A DNA stretch of 64,000 bases from Flavonifractor sp. An82. GTDB taxonomy: Bacteria > Bacillota > Clostridia > Oscillospirales > Oscillospiraceae. Where the stretch lies: positions 124,001 to 188,000 of the forward strand of contig NZ_NFHG01000002.1 in the NCBI RefSeq assembly GCF_002159265.1. The letters run 5' to 3'. The notes beneath the pieces were generated by a model. The model saw nothing but the letters and a program-made list of their open reading frames with translations, was not told the DNA's origin and searched no databases. Positions 9,728-19,253 of the stretch are shown here, piece after piece (position 1 is the first letter of the stretch; every line of letters starts with the position of its first letter). The translations under genes and the position numbers were made by a program.

Positions 9728-11344
9728 ATGCCCATACAGGCCTCAGCTTCCATCCGCGCCCGGCTCATGCGGATGAATCTCATCGTCGTCATTGTGTCCA
9801 TTGCCCTCTCTCTGGCGGGGACCCTCTATTTCACCCTGCGCAGTGAGCAGAGGGCGCTGGACAACAATCTGCTCAACTCTGCCTCCATCCTCTCCCGGGT
9901 GCCCTTGCTCCGGGAAACCCTGCAAGGGGCATATACCGTGGAGGAACTGGCCGATTATTTGGACGAGACCACCGAGCTGACCTCAGATATCGACCTGATC
10001 CTGGTGGGGGACACCCGGTCCACCCTGATCTACGTGCCCGACCGGTCTCTCATAGGCACGGCCTATTCCGGCGTCGCCCAGGCCGATGCCCTGGCGGGAG
10101 CCGCCCCCTATACCTCCAACGAAACCGGCCCCATGGGCTCCGACCACTCCGCCTATGCCTCTGTGCGGGATGAGGCGGGGGATGTGATCGGCTTTGTCAT
10201 CGTGGGGGTCTATTTCCGCAGTATGGCCCTGGTGGGGCTGGGTACCGCCCTGCGGCTGCTGGCTGTGGGCGTGGTGGCGGCGGTGCTGGGCTGCCTGCTG
10301 GCCATGCGGCTGTCCCGCAGCATCAAGCGCTCCCTGATGGGCTATGAACCGGACGCCTTTGCCCGGCAGTTCCACCAGCGGGAGGACATTCTGGACGCGC
10401 TGGAGGAGGGCATTCTGGCCATCGACGGGGAGGAGAAGGTGATATTTCTCAACGCAGCAGCGGCGGAGATGCTCTCCATGGACCGGAAGACCGCCCTGGG
10501 CCGTCCGCTCCATCAGGTCTATCCCCGCTCCACCCTGGACCGGGTGCTGCGTACCGGACAGGCGGAGTACAATGTGAGCATGCAGTCCCTGAAGAACATC
10601 CGGGTGCTGGCTGACCGCCTGCCCATCCGCGAGGACGGCAAGCTGGCCGGTGCGGTGAGCATTTTCCGCAACCGCACCGAGCTTACCCGCATGGCGGACG
10701 ATCTCACCGGTGTGCGCCATATGGTGGAGGCCATGCGGGCCTACACCCATGAATTTATGAACAAGCTCCATGTGATCCTGGGACTGCTCCAGATCGGGGA
10801 GCCGGAGAAGGCTCAGCAGTACATTATGGACACCACCCGTACCCAGCGGGAGGCGGTGAGCCGCATCATGAGCCAGATCCGCCAGCCCTCGGTGGCGGCG
10901 CTGCTGGTGGGCAAGACCAGCCGGGCCAACGAACTGGGCATCCGGCTGCGGCTGGACTGGGAGAGCGCCCTCAGCGAGGAGAGCCCCTGGCTGCCGCCGG
11001 AGGCCTATGTGACCATCCTGGGCAACCTGATCGAAAATGCCATTGAGGGGCTCAACCAGTCCCGCTGCACCACCAAGGAGATCTCGGTGAGCATCCGGGA
11101 GGGAGAGGACAGCCTGCTCCTCTGTGTGGAGGACACCGGACCGGGCATCCCGGCCGAACTGCGGGAGACCCTGTTTCAGCGGGGGGTATCCACCAAGGGA
11201 CGCAGCCGGGGTACCGGCCTGTCCCTGGTCCATGAGGTGGTGGAGGCCTACCATGGGGAGATCCGGGTGGAATCAGAGAGCGGCGTGGGTACGTCGTTCT
11301 TTCTCAGCTTTTGCCGGGAGAACGGCCCGGTGGACAAGGAGTGA
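9728..11344 (+). CDS. CitA/DcuS-type sensor histidine kinase
   Basis: 538 residues: membrane helix 1 (about 17-36), an extracellular sensor domain (about 40-160), membrane helix 2 (about 167-192), a PAS domain (about 215-320), the His box THEFMNKLH with His341, and a HATPase domain with N-box NLIENAIEG and GxG motifs. This order is that of the carboxylate-sensing CitA/DcuS/MalK family. It is followed after 5 bp by its response regulator. The ligand cannot be read from the sequence, and no carboxylate transporter is next to it. Confidence 0.9.
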   Translation: MPIQASASIRARLMRMNLIVVIVSIALSLAGTLYFTLRSEQRALDNNLLNSASILSRVPLLRETLQGAYTVEELADYLDETTELTSDIDLILVGDTRSTLIYVPDRSLIGTAYSGVAQADALAGAAPYTSNETGPMGSDHSAYASVRDEAGDVIGFVIVGVYFRSMALVGLGTALRLLAVGVVAAVLGCLLAMRLSRSIKRSLMGYEPDAFARQFHQREDILDALEEGILAIDGEEKVIFLNAAAAEMLSMDRKTALGRPLHQVYPRSTLDRVLRTGQAEYNVSMQSLKNIRVLADRLPIREDGKLAGAVSIFRNRTELTRMADDLTGVRHMVEAMRAYTHEFMNKLHVILGLLQIGEPEKAQQYIMDTTRTQREAVSRIMSQIRQPSVAALLVGKTSRANELGIRLRLDWESALSEESPWLPPEAYVTILGNLIENAIEGLNQSRCTTKEISVSIREGEDSLLLCVEDTGPGIPAELRETLFQRGVSTKGRSRGTGLSLVHEVVEAYHGEIRVESESGVGTSFFLSFCRENGPVDKE

Positions 11345-11349
11345 TTGGC

Positions 11350-12018
11350 ATGTATCGTGTGGTGATCGTGGAGGACGATCCCATGGTCTCTCTGCTGGAC
11401 CGTACCTTCACTGAAAAGGATGCCCGCTTTCGGGTGGTTCAAACCTTCCAGGACGGCCGCTCCGCCCTGGAGTGGCTGTGCCAGAACCCGGTGGACCTGG
11501 TGGTTCTGGATGTATATATGCCCTTGTTTACCGGGGTGGAACTGCTCCGGGCCCTCCGGGAACGGGCTGTGGCGGTAGACGCCATCATGGTCACTGCTGC
11601 CAACGACGCCGCCACCGTGGACCAGCTGCTGAAAATGGGCGTGGTGGATTATCTGGTCAAGCCCTTTACCTTTGAACGGTTTCAGCAGGCCCTGGATACC
11701 TTCTGCCGGCACCGGGAGGCGGTGACAGGGGAGGCGGTGACCCAGGGGGAGCTGGACAAGCTGTTTGCCCCGCCGGAGTCAGGGGAGCACGCCGTGCCCA
11801 AGGGCTTGCAGGAGAGCACCCTGAAACTCATCCGGGAATGCCTCCGTGCCGCACCGGAGCAGGGCCTGCCCAGCGAGGCCATCTCCCGCCAGACCAATCT
11901 GTCGGTGGTGACCGTGCGCCGCTACGCCAACTATCTGGTGGAGCGGGGGGAGGCCTTCAGCGTGATCAACTATGATACCGGCGGCCGCCCCTGCCGGCTG
12001 TATCGCATGAAGAACTAG
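11350..12018 (+). CDS. CitB/DcuR-type response regulator
   Basis: 222 residues: a receiver domain with phospho-acceptor Asp54 (LVVLDVYMP) and the conserved Lys in VKPFTF, then a C-terminal HTH (about 165-215, PSEAISRQTNLSVVTVRRY) of the CitT/DcuR class. The ATG at 11350 is used because the receiver fold begins there; the frame is open 13 codons earlier, inside the kinase gene. It forms an operon with the kinase and probably controls genes elsewhere. Confidence 0.9.
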   Translation: MYRVVIVEDDPMVSLLDRTFTEKDARFRVVQTFQDGRSALEWLCQNPVDLVVLDVYMPLFTGVELLRALRERAVAVDAIMVTAANDAATVDQLLKMGVVDYLVKPFTFERFQQALDTFCRHREAVTGEAVTQGELDKLFAPPESGEHAVPKGLQESTLKLIRECLRAAPEQGLPSEAISRQTNLSVVTVRRYANYLVERGEAFSVINYDTGGRPCRLYRMKN

Positions 12019-12099
12019 GCAAACTTCCCCTTGCCCGGGGCCCGTTTTGTGCGTAAAATGGAGAAAAGGACCATAGGCGGCGGAAAGGCTGGAGGATAT

Positions 12100-13755
12100 A
12101 TGGCGAGAAAGGATGAAACGCCCGGGAGAGCGGGATACTGCTGTCAGAGCCGGGCCATGTCCTATGACCGGTGGAGCCTGCTGTCCCCGGAGGAGCGCGG
12201 AAACGCTGCCCTGCACTGGATGCAGGGTGACCCCGATTCATGGGCCGCGCCGGGCAGCGGGGAGGGCAGGCTGTTTCTCTGCCCCCGCTTTGAATGTGCG
12301 CAGGTGGAACCTGGAGAGAGTCCCGACTATAATGGGGGACGGCAGCGCTGCCTGGAGCCCTATGAGAGGCTGCCGGCACGGCTGATCCACTTCGGACATG
12401 AGCAGGATGAGGTGCGAGAGGAGCTCTGCCGGAGTGGCTGCCCCTGCTATGAGAAGATGGGGCGAAAACCCGCCTGCTGCTACGATTTTGCCGACCGGTT
12501 CCGGGCGGTGTTTGAGTGGCAGGAGGAGGCGCCAAAGAGACGGCGGAAAAAACCTGCCTGGGAGGCGGTACACATCCATGACCTGCGCCTGTGGGGCCGC
12601 CCGCTGACGGTGGAGCTGTGGCATCCCAGAGGCCGACGGCCCCAGGCCCTGCGGGAGATGGCCGGGTCCTATCCCGGTTTTGACCATACCGGCCTGTGCA
12701 CCTTCCGCCTGGGAAACGCGGTGGATCGGGCGCTGCTCCACGACCTGCCCGTCTCTTACATATCCGAGGCCAGCGGTATCGACGCCCACATCATCGAAAG
12801 CTGGAAAAAGACCCGCATTTTGGAGGCCTCTCTGGCCCTGCCCCAGCTGGTGACCCGCTATACCCTGGAGGACTGCGGACCCTTTTCCGCCTGGACGGAG
12901 AACCACTCCCTCCTGGTGCCGGACAAGCTCCACGGCAGCCGGTGGGAAAAGTATACCTTCACCTACCGCCGGGAGGAGGGGCAGCCCCCGCGGCTCATCT
13001 CTATCTACCCGGCCACTGAGTGGAATCTGGTCCGGAAGCTGGCCTCCACGGCCCTTACCCGGCTCATGGACAGCCATAAGGTGGGACTGTCCCCGGGTCG
13101 GCTCTTCAATCTGGCCGTAGATTTTCTCTCCGCCACCCTGTGCAACGGCGGGGAGGGACGGGAGATCTCGCCGGCCCTGGGCGCCATGCTCTTTCTGTCC
13201 CTGTGCGAGGAGGAGCGGCCGGGCTGCGGAGAGGAGCTCTTTCAAAAGCTGGATGCTCCATACAGAGACTATTACACCGGCTGCTACCGGCAGCTGCTGC
13301 AGCTGTACCGGGATCTGGGACGGGAGCCCTGGACTTCCCTGCCCGAGATGCTCCATGCCCTGTTCCAGGAGGAAGCGCAATCGGGAGAGCTGGCCCAAAG
13401 TATGGCGGCCTGGTATGGGGGCTGCGTCAGCCGGGCGGGCCGGGAGCGCGTCCATCTGGTGACGTGCCGGACCATGCGGGAGCCCTTCTGGTCCCCCCTG
13501 AAGCTGCAGCTGCTGGCGGAGCTGACCGAGAGCGGGGCAGTGCCCACGGTGCGGGAGCTGATCACCCGGCTGCTGCTCCTCAATCCCGCCACCATGGCTG
13601 CGGCCCAGACCGACCACAACGGCTCCGGGCTGGACTATTCCAACGTGGTGCCCGGCATCCTCACCGATGAGCTCCACCACCTGCTGGAGCAGGGCTTCCT
13701 GCGGGGAGAGCGGGCCTGCTGGCTGGTGAAGCGGAAGAAACCCTTTGCAGAATAA
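12100..13755 (+). CDS. Large unrecognised protein with Cys clusters
   Basis: 551 residues from an ATG preceded by GGAGG at a short 4-base spacing; the frame is open from 12031. No family recognised. The N-terminal ~130 residues hold many Cys (CC near residue 14, then CRSGCPC and ACC), suggesting zinc binding. A segment at about 220-240 (LPVSYISEASGIDAHIIESW) could be a helix-turn-helix, a layout vaguely like ISL3 transposases, but no DDE pattern could be confirmed. Codon use matches the chromosome. It stands alone between the two-component system and a terminator. Confidence 0.7.
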   Translation: MARKDETPGRAGYCCQSRAMSYDRWSLLSPEERGNAALHWMQGDPDSWAAPGSGEGRLFLCPRFECAQVEPGESPDYNGGRQRCLEPYERLPARLIHFGHEQDEVREELCRSGCPCYEKMGRKPACCYDFADRFRAVFEWQEEAPKRRRKKPAWEAVHIHDLRLWGRPLTVELWHPRGRRPQALREMAGSYPGFDHTGLCTFRLGNAVDRALLHDLPVSYISEASGIDAHIIESWKKTRILEASLALPQLVTRYTLEDCGPFSAWTENHSLLVPDKLHGSRWEKYTFTYRREEGQPPRLISIYPATEWNLVRKLASTALTRLMDSHKVGLSPGRLFNLAVDFLSATLCNGGEGREISPALGAMLFLSLCEEERPGCGEELFQKLDAPYRDYYTGCYRQLLQLYRDLGREPWTSLPEMLHALFQEEAQSGELAQSMAAWYGGCVSRAGRERVHLVTCRTMREPFWSPLKLQLLAELTESGAVPTVRELITRLLLLNPATMAAAQTDHNGSGLDYSNVVPGILTDELHHLLEQGFLRGERACWLVKRKKPFAE

Positions 13756-13790
13756 AATGACTGGCTGCACCGGTCCGAATCCTGATAAAC

Positions 13791-13836
13791 AACAGCAGCC
13801 CCAGGGTCCTTTGGACCCTGGGGCTGCTGTTATTTT
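13791..13836. terminator. Strong terminator hairpin
   Basis: A 19-bp perfect stem (13791-13809 with 13813-13831) and a 3-nt loop, followed by ATTTT on the plus strand. It ends the gene at 12100 and overlaps the end of the converging MATE gene. Confidence 0.85.
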
Positions 13837-15220
13837 AATGCTTTCTTTCGGCCAGGGAGGCGCCTGAAGGCTTGTACCTCCGATAGATGTAGAAGGACAG
13901 GAGAACGGTCAGGGTGTCGGCAGTCACCTGGGACCAGACGATGCCGAACATGCCCACAAGTGCGTTCAAAAGGAAGAGCATGGGGATGTTGAAGTCCAGC
14001 CACCGGGTCACCCCCAGGAAGAGGGAGATCCGTCCCTTGCCGAAGGACTGGAACAGATAGACGGTGAAGAAACTCAAGAACATCAGGGGCGTGGCCAGTA
14101 CCCGGATGCGCAGGAACTGGGAGGCCAGCTCCACCGTCTGGGGATCGGAGATGAACAGGTGGGAGAACTGGACGGCAAAGACCTCATACAGCACGATACT
14201 GATGCCGGCCACGATCAGGCCCAGCCTGCGGGAGAGGCGGATGGCATCGTTCATGCGCTGCTCATTGCCGGCGGAGTAGTTGTAGGCCACCAGGGGCAGC
14301 ATGCCCTGACAGATGCCCACGCCCACATTCAGCGGGAAGCGCTCCACCTTCAGCACGATACCGATGGCGGCCAGGGCCAGATCGTGGTAGGAGACCATCA
14401 GCTTGTCGATGATGACATAGTCCAGATCAAACAGGAAGGTGGTAATGGCGGAGGGGATACCCACGCCGAATACGGCCAGGATGCTGTCCCGGCCGGGCAG
14501 GCCGCCTTTGGGGAGAAAGGTGATGATGGAACTTCGGCCCATCCGCAGCAGGACGGACAGGAAGAAGAGAAAGGCCACACAGTTGGAAAGACAGGTGGCC
14601 AGCCCCGCGCCCAGCACCTCGTGGCCCTCCGGCAGCAGCACGAACATAAACAGAGGGTCCAGGGCGATGTTCAGTACCCCGCCCAGAATGATGCCGGTGC
14701 TGGCCGTCCTGGAACGGCCGATGCTGCGGATCAGGTTAGCCAGTACGTTGGAGAGCACTGTAGGGATGCCGCCCACCACAATGACGCACAGGGCGTACTG
14801 TCTGGCGTAGGCGTAAGTGTTGTCTCCAGCGCCCAGCAGCCCGAGGACCGGGTCCATAAAGATGCCCACGCCCGCGGCGAAGAGAGCTGCGATAAACAGC
14901 CCCAGCCAGAGGGAGAAGGCGCTGACCCGCCGGGCCTCATCGGGTCGGGACTGGCCGAGCAGGCGGGAGATCAGGGAGCCGCCGCCGATGCCCGCCAATC
15001 CGGCCAGGCAGAGGGTGATGTTGAACACGGGCAGGATCAATGAGGTGCCTGCCACCATATAGGGATTGTTGGTCTGTCCCACAAAAAAGGTGTCCGCCAT
15101 GTTGTAGATCAGAACGATCAGCTGACTGGTGACCGCCGGAATGATCATTTTACACAGGGCGGAGGGGATGGGAAGATCCTGAAATACCGTTTCCTGGGCG
15201 GAGCCCGTCTTTGCTTGCAT
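13835..15220 (-). CDS. MATE family efflux transporter
   Basis: 461 residues and about twelve membrane helices in two repeated halves. The N-terminal PAVTSQLIVLIYNMADTFFVG is the MATE signature, with a second copy in the middle (VGIPSAITTFLFDLDYVII). Such proteins export cationic drugs or metabolites using a sodium or proton gradient. Substrate unknown. An extended -10 (TGGTATGAT, minus strand) lies about 45 bp before the start. Bounded by terminators on both sides, so monocistronic. Confidence 0.9.
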   Translation of the reverse strand: MQAKTGSAQETVFQDLPIPSALCKMIIPAVTSQLIVLIYNMADTFFVGQTNNPYMVAGTSLILPVFNITLCLAGLAGIGGGSLISRLLGQSRPDEARRVSAFSLWLGLFIAALFAAGVGIFMDPVLGLLGAGDNTYAYARQYALCVIVVGGIPTVLSNVLANLIRSIGRSRTASTGIILGGVLNIALDPLFMFVLLPEGHEVLGAGLATCLSNCVAFLFFLSVLLRMGRSSIITFLPKGGLPGRDSILAVFGVGIPSAITTFLFDLDYVIIDKLMVSYHDLALAAIGIVLKVERFPLNVGVGICQGMLPLVAYNYSAGNEQRMNDAIRLSRRLGLIVAGISIVLYEVFAVQFSHLFISDPQTVELASQFLRIRVLATPLMFLSFFTVYLFQSFGKGRISLFLGVTRWLDFNIPMLFLLNALVGMFGIVWSQVTADTLTVLLSFYIYRRYKPSGASLAERKH

Positions 15221-15299
15221 AGTGCCACACCTGAGCTTTCCAAGGATAATACATGGATATCATACCACACGGACGACGCAGCCGAGTCGTTTTTCCACA

Positions 15300-15338
15300 A
15301 AAAAGTCTGCCGTGTGGAATACACACGGCAGACTTTTT
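15300..15338. terminator. Bidirectional terminator after metK
   Basis: AAAAGTCTGCCGTGTG and its complement CACACGGCAGACTTTT around a 5-nt loop, with A/T runs on both sides. It ends metK (minus strand). Confidence 0.88.
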
Positions 15339-15353
15339 CAAATAGGTCGATTT

Positions 15354-16535
15354 TTACAGATAGCTCTTCAGCTTCTCCACCATGTCCAGGTGCTCCCAGG
15401 GCAGGTCAATGTCGGTGCGGCCGAAGTGGCCGTAGGCGGCAGTCTGCTCGTAGATGGGGCGGCGCAGGTCCAGCTTCTCAATGATCTTGGCCGGGCGCAT
15501 GTCGAAGCATTCGTTGACGATGGCGGACAGCTTCTCCTCGGACAGGGTGCCGGTACCGTAGGTGTCCACCAGCACGGAGACGGGGTGAGCCACGCCGATG
15601 GCGTAGGCCAGCTCGATCTGGCACTTGCGGCACAGGCCGGCAGCCACCAGGTTCTTGGCAATGTAGCGGGCCATGTAGGCGGCGGAACGGTCCACCTTGG
15701 TGGGGTCCTTGCCGGAGAAGCAGCCGCCGCCGTGGGCAGCGGAGCCGCCGTAGGTGTCCACGATGATCTTGCGGCCGGTGAGGCCGGTGTCGCCCACGGG
15801 GCCGCCCACCACGAAGCGGCCGGTGGGGTTGACGTAGAACTTGGTGTCCTTGGTGATGTACTGGGCGGGGATGATGGGCTTGATGATCTCCTCCACCACG
15901 GCCTCCCGCAGGTCCTTCAGGGCAATGTCGGGGTCATGCTGGGTGGAAACCACGATGGCGGGGCAGGAGAGCACCTTGCCGTCGTCGTCATACTCCACGG
16001 TGACCTGGCTCTTGCCGTCGGGGCGGAGCCACTTCAGCTTGCCGGCCTTGCGCACGTCGGTGAGCTGGCGGGACAGCTTGTGGGCCATGGAGATGGGGGC
16101 GGGCATCAGCTCGGGGGTCTCGTCGCAGGCGTAGCCGAACATCATGCCCTGGTCGCCGGCGCCGATGAGGTCGGCGGCGTCGGTGCCGCCCTCCTGGTGC
16201 TCGAAGGACTGGTTGACGCCCATGGCGATGTCGGGGGACTGCTCGTCGATGGCGGTCATGACGGCGCAGGAGCGGTAGTCAAAGCCGTAGGCGGGATCGG
16301 TGTAGCCGATGCGCTGCACGGTGCGGCGGACGATGGCGGGAATGTCGGTGTAGTGGGAGGTGGTGATCTCGCCCATCACGGTGACAATACCGGTGGTGGT
16401 AAAGGTCTCACAGGCCACATGGGCGGTAGGATCGGCGGCCAGGATGTCGTCCAGGACGGCGTCAGAGATCTGGTCGCATACTTTGTCGGGATGACCCTCG
16501 GTGACGGACTCCGAGGTGAACAGACGGTGTGCCAT
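15354..16535 (-). CDS. metK: S-adenosylmethionine synthetase
   Basis: 393 residues. Makes SAM from methionine and ATP. The N-terminus [17 protein letters not shown], the middle GAGDQG and the signature [17 protein letters not shown] are the diagnostic MetK motifs. The start at 16535 has AGGAAGG upstream. The open frame extends back through the riboswitch and terminator, but that part is leader, not protein. Expression is set by the SAM-I riboswitch. Confidence 0.98.
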   Translation of the reverse strand: MAHRLFTSESVTEGHPDKVCDQISDAVLDDILAADPTAHVACETFTTTGIVTVMGEITTSHYTDIPAIVRRTVQRIGYTDPAYGFDYRSCAVMTAIDEQSPDIAMGVNQSFEHQEGGTDAADLIGAGDQGMMFGYACDETPELMPAPISMAHKLSRQLTDVRKAGKLKWLRPDGKSQVTVEYDDDGKVLSCPAIVVSTQHDPDIALKDLREAVVEEIIKPIIPAQYITKDTKFYVNPTGRFVVGGPVGDTGLTGRKIIVDTYGGSAAHGGGCFSGKDPTKVDRSAAYMARYIAKNLVAAGLCRKCQIELAYAIGVAHPVSVLVDTYGTGTLSEEKLSAIVNECFDMRPAKIIEKLDLRRPIYEQTAAYGHFGRTDIDLPWEHLDMVEKLKSYL

Positions 16536-16564
16536 AGTTATACCTTCCTTTCTGTGTAGGACGT

Positions 16565-16705
16565 GAAAAACGCGCTCCGCCGGATGGCGGAGCGCGGAGA
16601 ACTCGTCCATCCTCATCTTTCGATTACCTCGCCGGATTTGGCACCTTGCAAAAGCAGGTTGCCGGGTTTCATCGGGCCGTTCCCTCCACCACTCTCGATA
16701 AGGCT
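16565..16705 (-). promoter_or_regulatory. SAM-I (S-box) riboswitch with terminator
   Basis: Read on the minus strand, the leader has the S-box core: CTTATCGAGAG, then GGTGGAGGGA, GGCCCGATGAAACCC, GGCAACC and closing GATGAGG (aptamer about 16608-16705). It is followed by a perfect terminator CGCGCTCCGCC/GGCGGAGCGCG (16571-16596) and TTTTT. With SAM bound the terminator forms and metK is off; without SAM an antiterminator forms. The placement directly before metK fits this family. Confidence 0.96.
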
Positions 16706-16725
16706 TATTCAATTTGACTGTGGCT

Positions 16726-16754
16726 ATTCTAGCGGTTTTTTCCCACTTTTTCAA
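16726..16754 (-). promoter_or_regulatory. metK promoter
   Basis: Minus strand TTGAAA (16749-16754), 17 bp, TAGAAT (16726-16731), placed just before the riboswitch aptamer. Confidence 0.75.
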
Positions 16755-16798
16755 TAGACAAATGGACGAATCTGTATAGAGTCAAAGGGCCTTTTTGA

Positions 16799-18043
16799 TC
16801 AGGCCTTCCAACCGTTGAGGTATTCCTCCTGCTCCGGAGTCAGCTTGTCAATGGCGAAGCCCATGGCGGCCAGCTTTACCCGGCCGATCTCGTCGTCGAT
16901 CTCGGCGGGCACCTGATAGAGCTTCTTCTCCAGGGAGTCCTGGTGCTTGACCAGCCACTCCAGGGCCAGGGCCTGGACGGAGAAGGACATGTCCATGATC
17001 TCGGCAGGGTGGCCGTTGCCGGCGGCCAGATTGACCAGCCGCCCCTCGCCGATGACATTGAGCACCTTGCCGTCGGGCAGGGTGAAGCCTTCGATGTTGT
17101 CCCGGCGGATCTCCCGCTTGACCGCCATCTCAGCTAGGCTCTTCACGTCCACCTCGCAGTCGAAGTGGCCGGCGTTGGTGAGGATGGCGTTGTTCTTCAT
17201 GACGGCGAAGTGGCGGGGGGTGATGACGTCCTTGCAGCCGGTGACGGTGACAAAGATATCGCCGTACTCGGCAGCTTCATCCATGGGCATGACCCGAAAG
17301 CCATTCATGGTGGCGTCCAGGGCCTTGAAGGGATCCACCTCAGTGACAATCACGTTGGCCCCCATGCCGGAAGCCCGCATGGCCACGCCCTTGCCGCACC
17401 AGCCGTAGCCGGCCACCACCACGGTCTTGCCCGCCACCACCAGGTTGGAGGTGTGCATGATGGCGTCCCACACGGACTGGCCGGTGCCGTACTTGTTGTC
17501 GTAGTAGTGCTTGGCCTTGGCGTCGTTAACCGCCATCATGGCGCAGGGCAGGATGCCCTCCCGCTCCCGGGCCTTCAGCCGCAGAATGCCGGTGGTGGTC
17601 TCCTCACAGCCGCCGATGAGATTTTCTCCCAGATCGGCGCACTTGCCCCCCAGCAGGTGGACCAGGTCGCCGCCGTCATCCACGATGAGGTGGGGCTTGA
17701 ATTTCAGGGTCTCAATAAGGTGGCTCTCATACTCCTCGGCGGTGGCGCCGTGGATGCCGAAGGTCTCCACACCCAGATCGGCCAGGCCGGCGGCCACGTC
17801 GTCCTGGGTGGACAGAGGATTGGAGCCGGTGAGCCGCACCTCGGCGCCGCCCTTGGAAAGCACATAGCCCAGATTGGCGGTCTTGGCCTCCAAATGGACA
17901 GAAACCGCTACCCGCAGGCCGGCAAAGGGCTGCTCCTTCTCAAAGCGGGCCTCGATGCTGCCCAGGGCGGGCATGAAGTCCCGTACCCAGCTGATTTTCC
18001 GCCGTCCGGAGGGGGCCAGAGAGGGGTCTTTTACAATACTCAT
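16799..18043 (-). CDS. ahcY: Adenosylhomocysteinase
   Basis: 414 residues. Splits S-adenosylhomocysteine into adenosine and homocysteine, using NAD. The NAD-binding motif VVAGYGWCGKGVAMRASG, the substrate motif ETTTGILRL and MAVNDAKAKHYYDN are visible. It is the short form usual in many bacteria and archaea. Of two close ATGs, the second (18043) has AGGAGG at 9 bases. It begins 2 bp after the radical SAM gene, so the two are co-transcribed. With metK next door it completes local SAM recycling. Confidence 0.96.
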   Translation of the reverse strand: MSIVKDPSLAPSGRRKISWVRDFMPALGSIEARFEKEQPFAGLRVAVSVHLEAKTANLGYVLSKGGAEVRLTGSNPLSTQDDVAAGLADLGVETFGIHGATAEEYESHLIETLKFKPHLIVDDGGDLVHLLGGKCADLGENLIGGCEETTTGILRLKAREREGILPCAMMAVNDAKAKHYYDNKYGTGQSVWDAIMHTSNLVVAGKTVVVAGYGWCGKGVAMRASGMGANVIVTEVDPFKALDATMNGFRVMPMDEAAEYGDIFVTVTGCKDVITPRHFAVMKNNAILTNAGHFDCEVDVKSLAEMAVKREIRRDNIEGFTLPDGKVLNVIGEGRLVNLAAGNGHPAEIMDMSFSVQALALEWLVKHQDSLEKKLYQVPAEIDDEIGRVKLAAMGFAIDKLTPEQEEYLNGWKA

Positions 18044-18045
18044 AA

Positions 18046-19002
18046 TCATGAACCTCCTTGGGGGGCCGCCGAAGGGCTGGGCCCGTCCCAGAAATCTAGG
18101 GTAAGCAGGGGTTTGGTTTTGCGGAAGGCCTGGATGCGGCGATGCAGATCCACCAGCTGTTCCTGAGAGGGGGAGGCCGGGCCGCCGTAGGCCGGACAGG
18201 TAAAGAACCAGCAGAACTTGGCGCCGCTGTCGATGACCCGGTCGTAATATTCCTCGGTAGCCACCCGCTGCCAGTTGTCCGCCGTACAGCGGCAGGCCAC
18301 GCCGAAGGGCAGCTTGTACGACTTCAGCAGGTCGGAGGCCCGCTGGGCGTCCGCCGGGTCCACATCCACCTGAATGGCGGGGAACAGGTTGCCCACCCGC
18401 AGCAGGTCGGCGCACAGGGAGGGGGTGATGTCGCCGGGCGGGGTAAAGGCGGCAAACACACAGTCGGAGTGCTTGTTGCACAGGGCGATGATCTCCTCCT
18501 GCTGAGACAGAGGGTTACCGGCGCTGAAGATGAACAGGTGGCAGCCCCGGGCCTTGCGTACCTCCAACTCCTGATCCAGACTGTCAAACTCCATGGAGGG
18601 GCGCACGCCGAAGATGGACGCGCCGCAGCCGGTGCAGTCCATGTTGCAGGGGAAGGAGGGGGAGATGATCACCGACCAGGGGGACTGGTCCTGATTGAGC
18701 AGACCCTGCTCCTTCTTGGCGGGCCACTCCAGCAGACCGCCGTGGATAACAAAATTTTCAAAGATCTTTTTCAGAACACGGTTGTCGATGTCGGTATACA
18801 TACTGCGGATCAGCCGATGCCAGTTGTTGTCCGGATCGGTCATCACCTGATGAAACAGATCCCGATAGGGGAGGGGAAGCCGTTCCCCCGCGTATCTGTC
18901 CACCCACTCCATCAGTCTTGGAAGGTTGGCGTCCGGATCCCGCTCCAAATAATCCAGGGCCTTTGCCATGCCGAAGGCCTTGAGCCGGGCCGGTATGCTC
19001 AT
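18046..19002 (-). CDS. Radical SAM protein (HpnH-like)
   Basis: 318 residues. The 4Fe-4S motif CNMDCTGC (CX3CX2C) is at about residue 120-127, preceded by a helical N-terminal region of about 95 residues and followed by the TIM-barrel part (FIFSAGNPLSQQEE). The cluster context PSFPCNMDCTGCG resembles the HpnH/adenosyl-transferring branch, but the reaction cannot be read. The start at 19002 has AAAGGAGGG. It is the first gene of an operon with ahcY, implying that its reaction makes an adenosyl product or SAH, or is sensitive to it. Confidence 0.85.
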   Translation of the reverse strand: MSIPARLKAFGMAKALDYLERDPDANLPRLMEWVDRYAGERLPLPYRDLFHQVMTDPDNNWHRLIRSMYTDIDNRVLKKIFENFVIHGGLLEWPAKKEQGLLNQDQSPWSVIISPSFPCNMDCTGCGASIFGVRPSMEFDSLDQELEVRKARGCHLFIFSAGNPLSQQEEIIALCNKHSDCVFAAFTPPGDITPSLCADLLRVGNLFPAIQVDVDPADAQRASDLLKSYKLPFGVACRCTADNWQRVATEEYYDRVIDSGAKFCWFFTCPAYGGPASPSQEQLVDLHRRIQAFRKTKPLLTLDFWDGPSPSAAPQGGS

Positions 19003-19085
19003 AGATGTACACCCTCCTTTCACAGCTTTCTCAGAAAAAGCCGGGCCTGCTTCCGCCAAATGCAGAGGCAATCCAGAATAAGATA

Positions 19086-19114
19086 ATCATATCATACCGG
19101 TTTCGCTCCCGCAA
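19086..19114 (-). promoter_or_regulatory. Probable promoter of the radical SAM-ahcY operon
   Basis: Minus strand TTGCGG (19109-19114), 17 bp, TATGAT (19086-19091), about 85 bp before the start codon. Confidence 0.5.
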
Positions 19115-19253
19115 TGCCATAGACAAAAAGAAAATGCTGTCTGTATTTCGGACAGAATAAACGGAATGTCTAATCCGGCGATATACAACGGGGCCGACCT
19201 GTGATATACTAAATAAAATCAGTATCATTCGCTTACAAACGAGGAGTGAGCCT

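Noticed and set aside
12238-13770. Minus-strand 510-codon frame opposite the orphan gene at 12100
   Set aside because: Considered because the plus gene is unrecognised, but the minus frame has no start signal, shows low-complexity antisense composition, and the plus frame has Cys clusters and a proper terminator.
16536-16754. N-terminal extension of metK
   Set aside because: The open frame crosses a SAM riboswitch and terminator; the conserved protein starts at 16535 with an SD.
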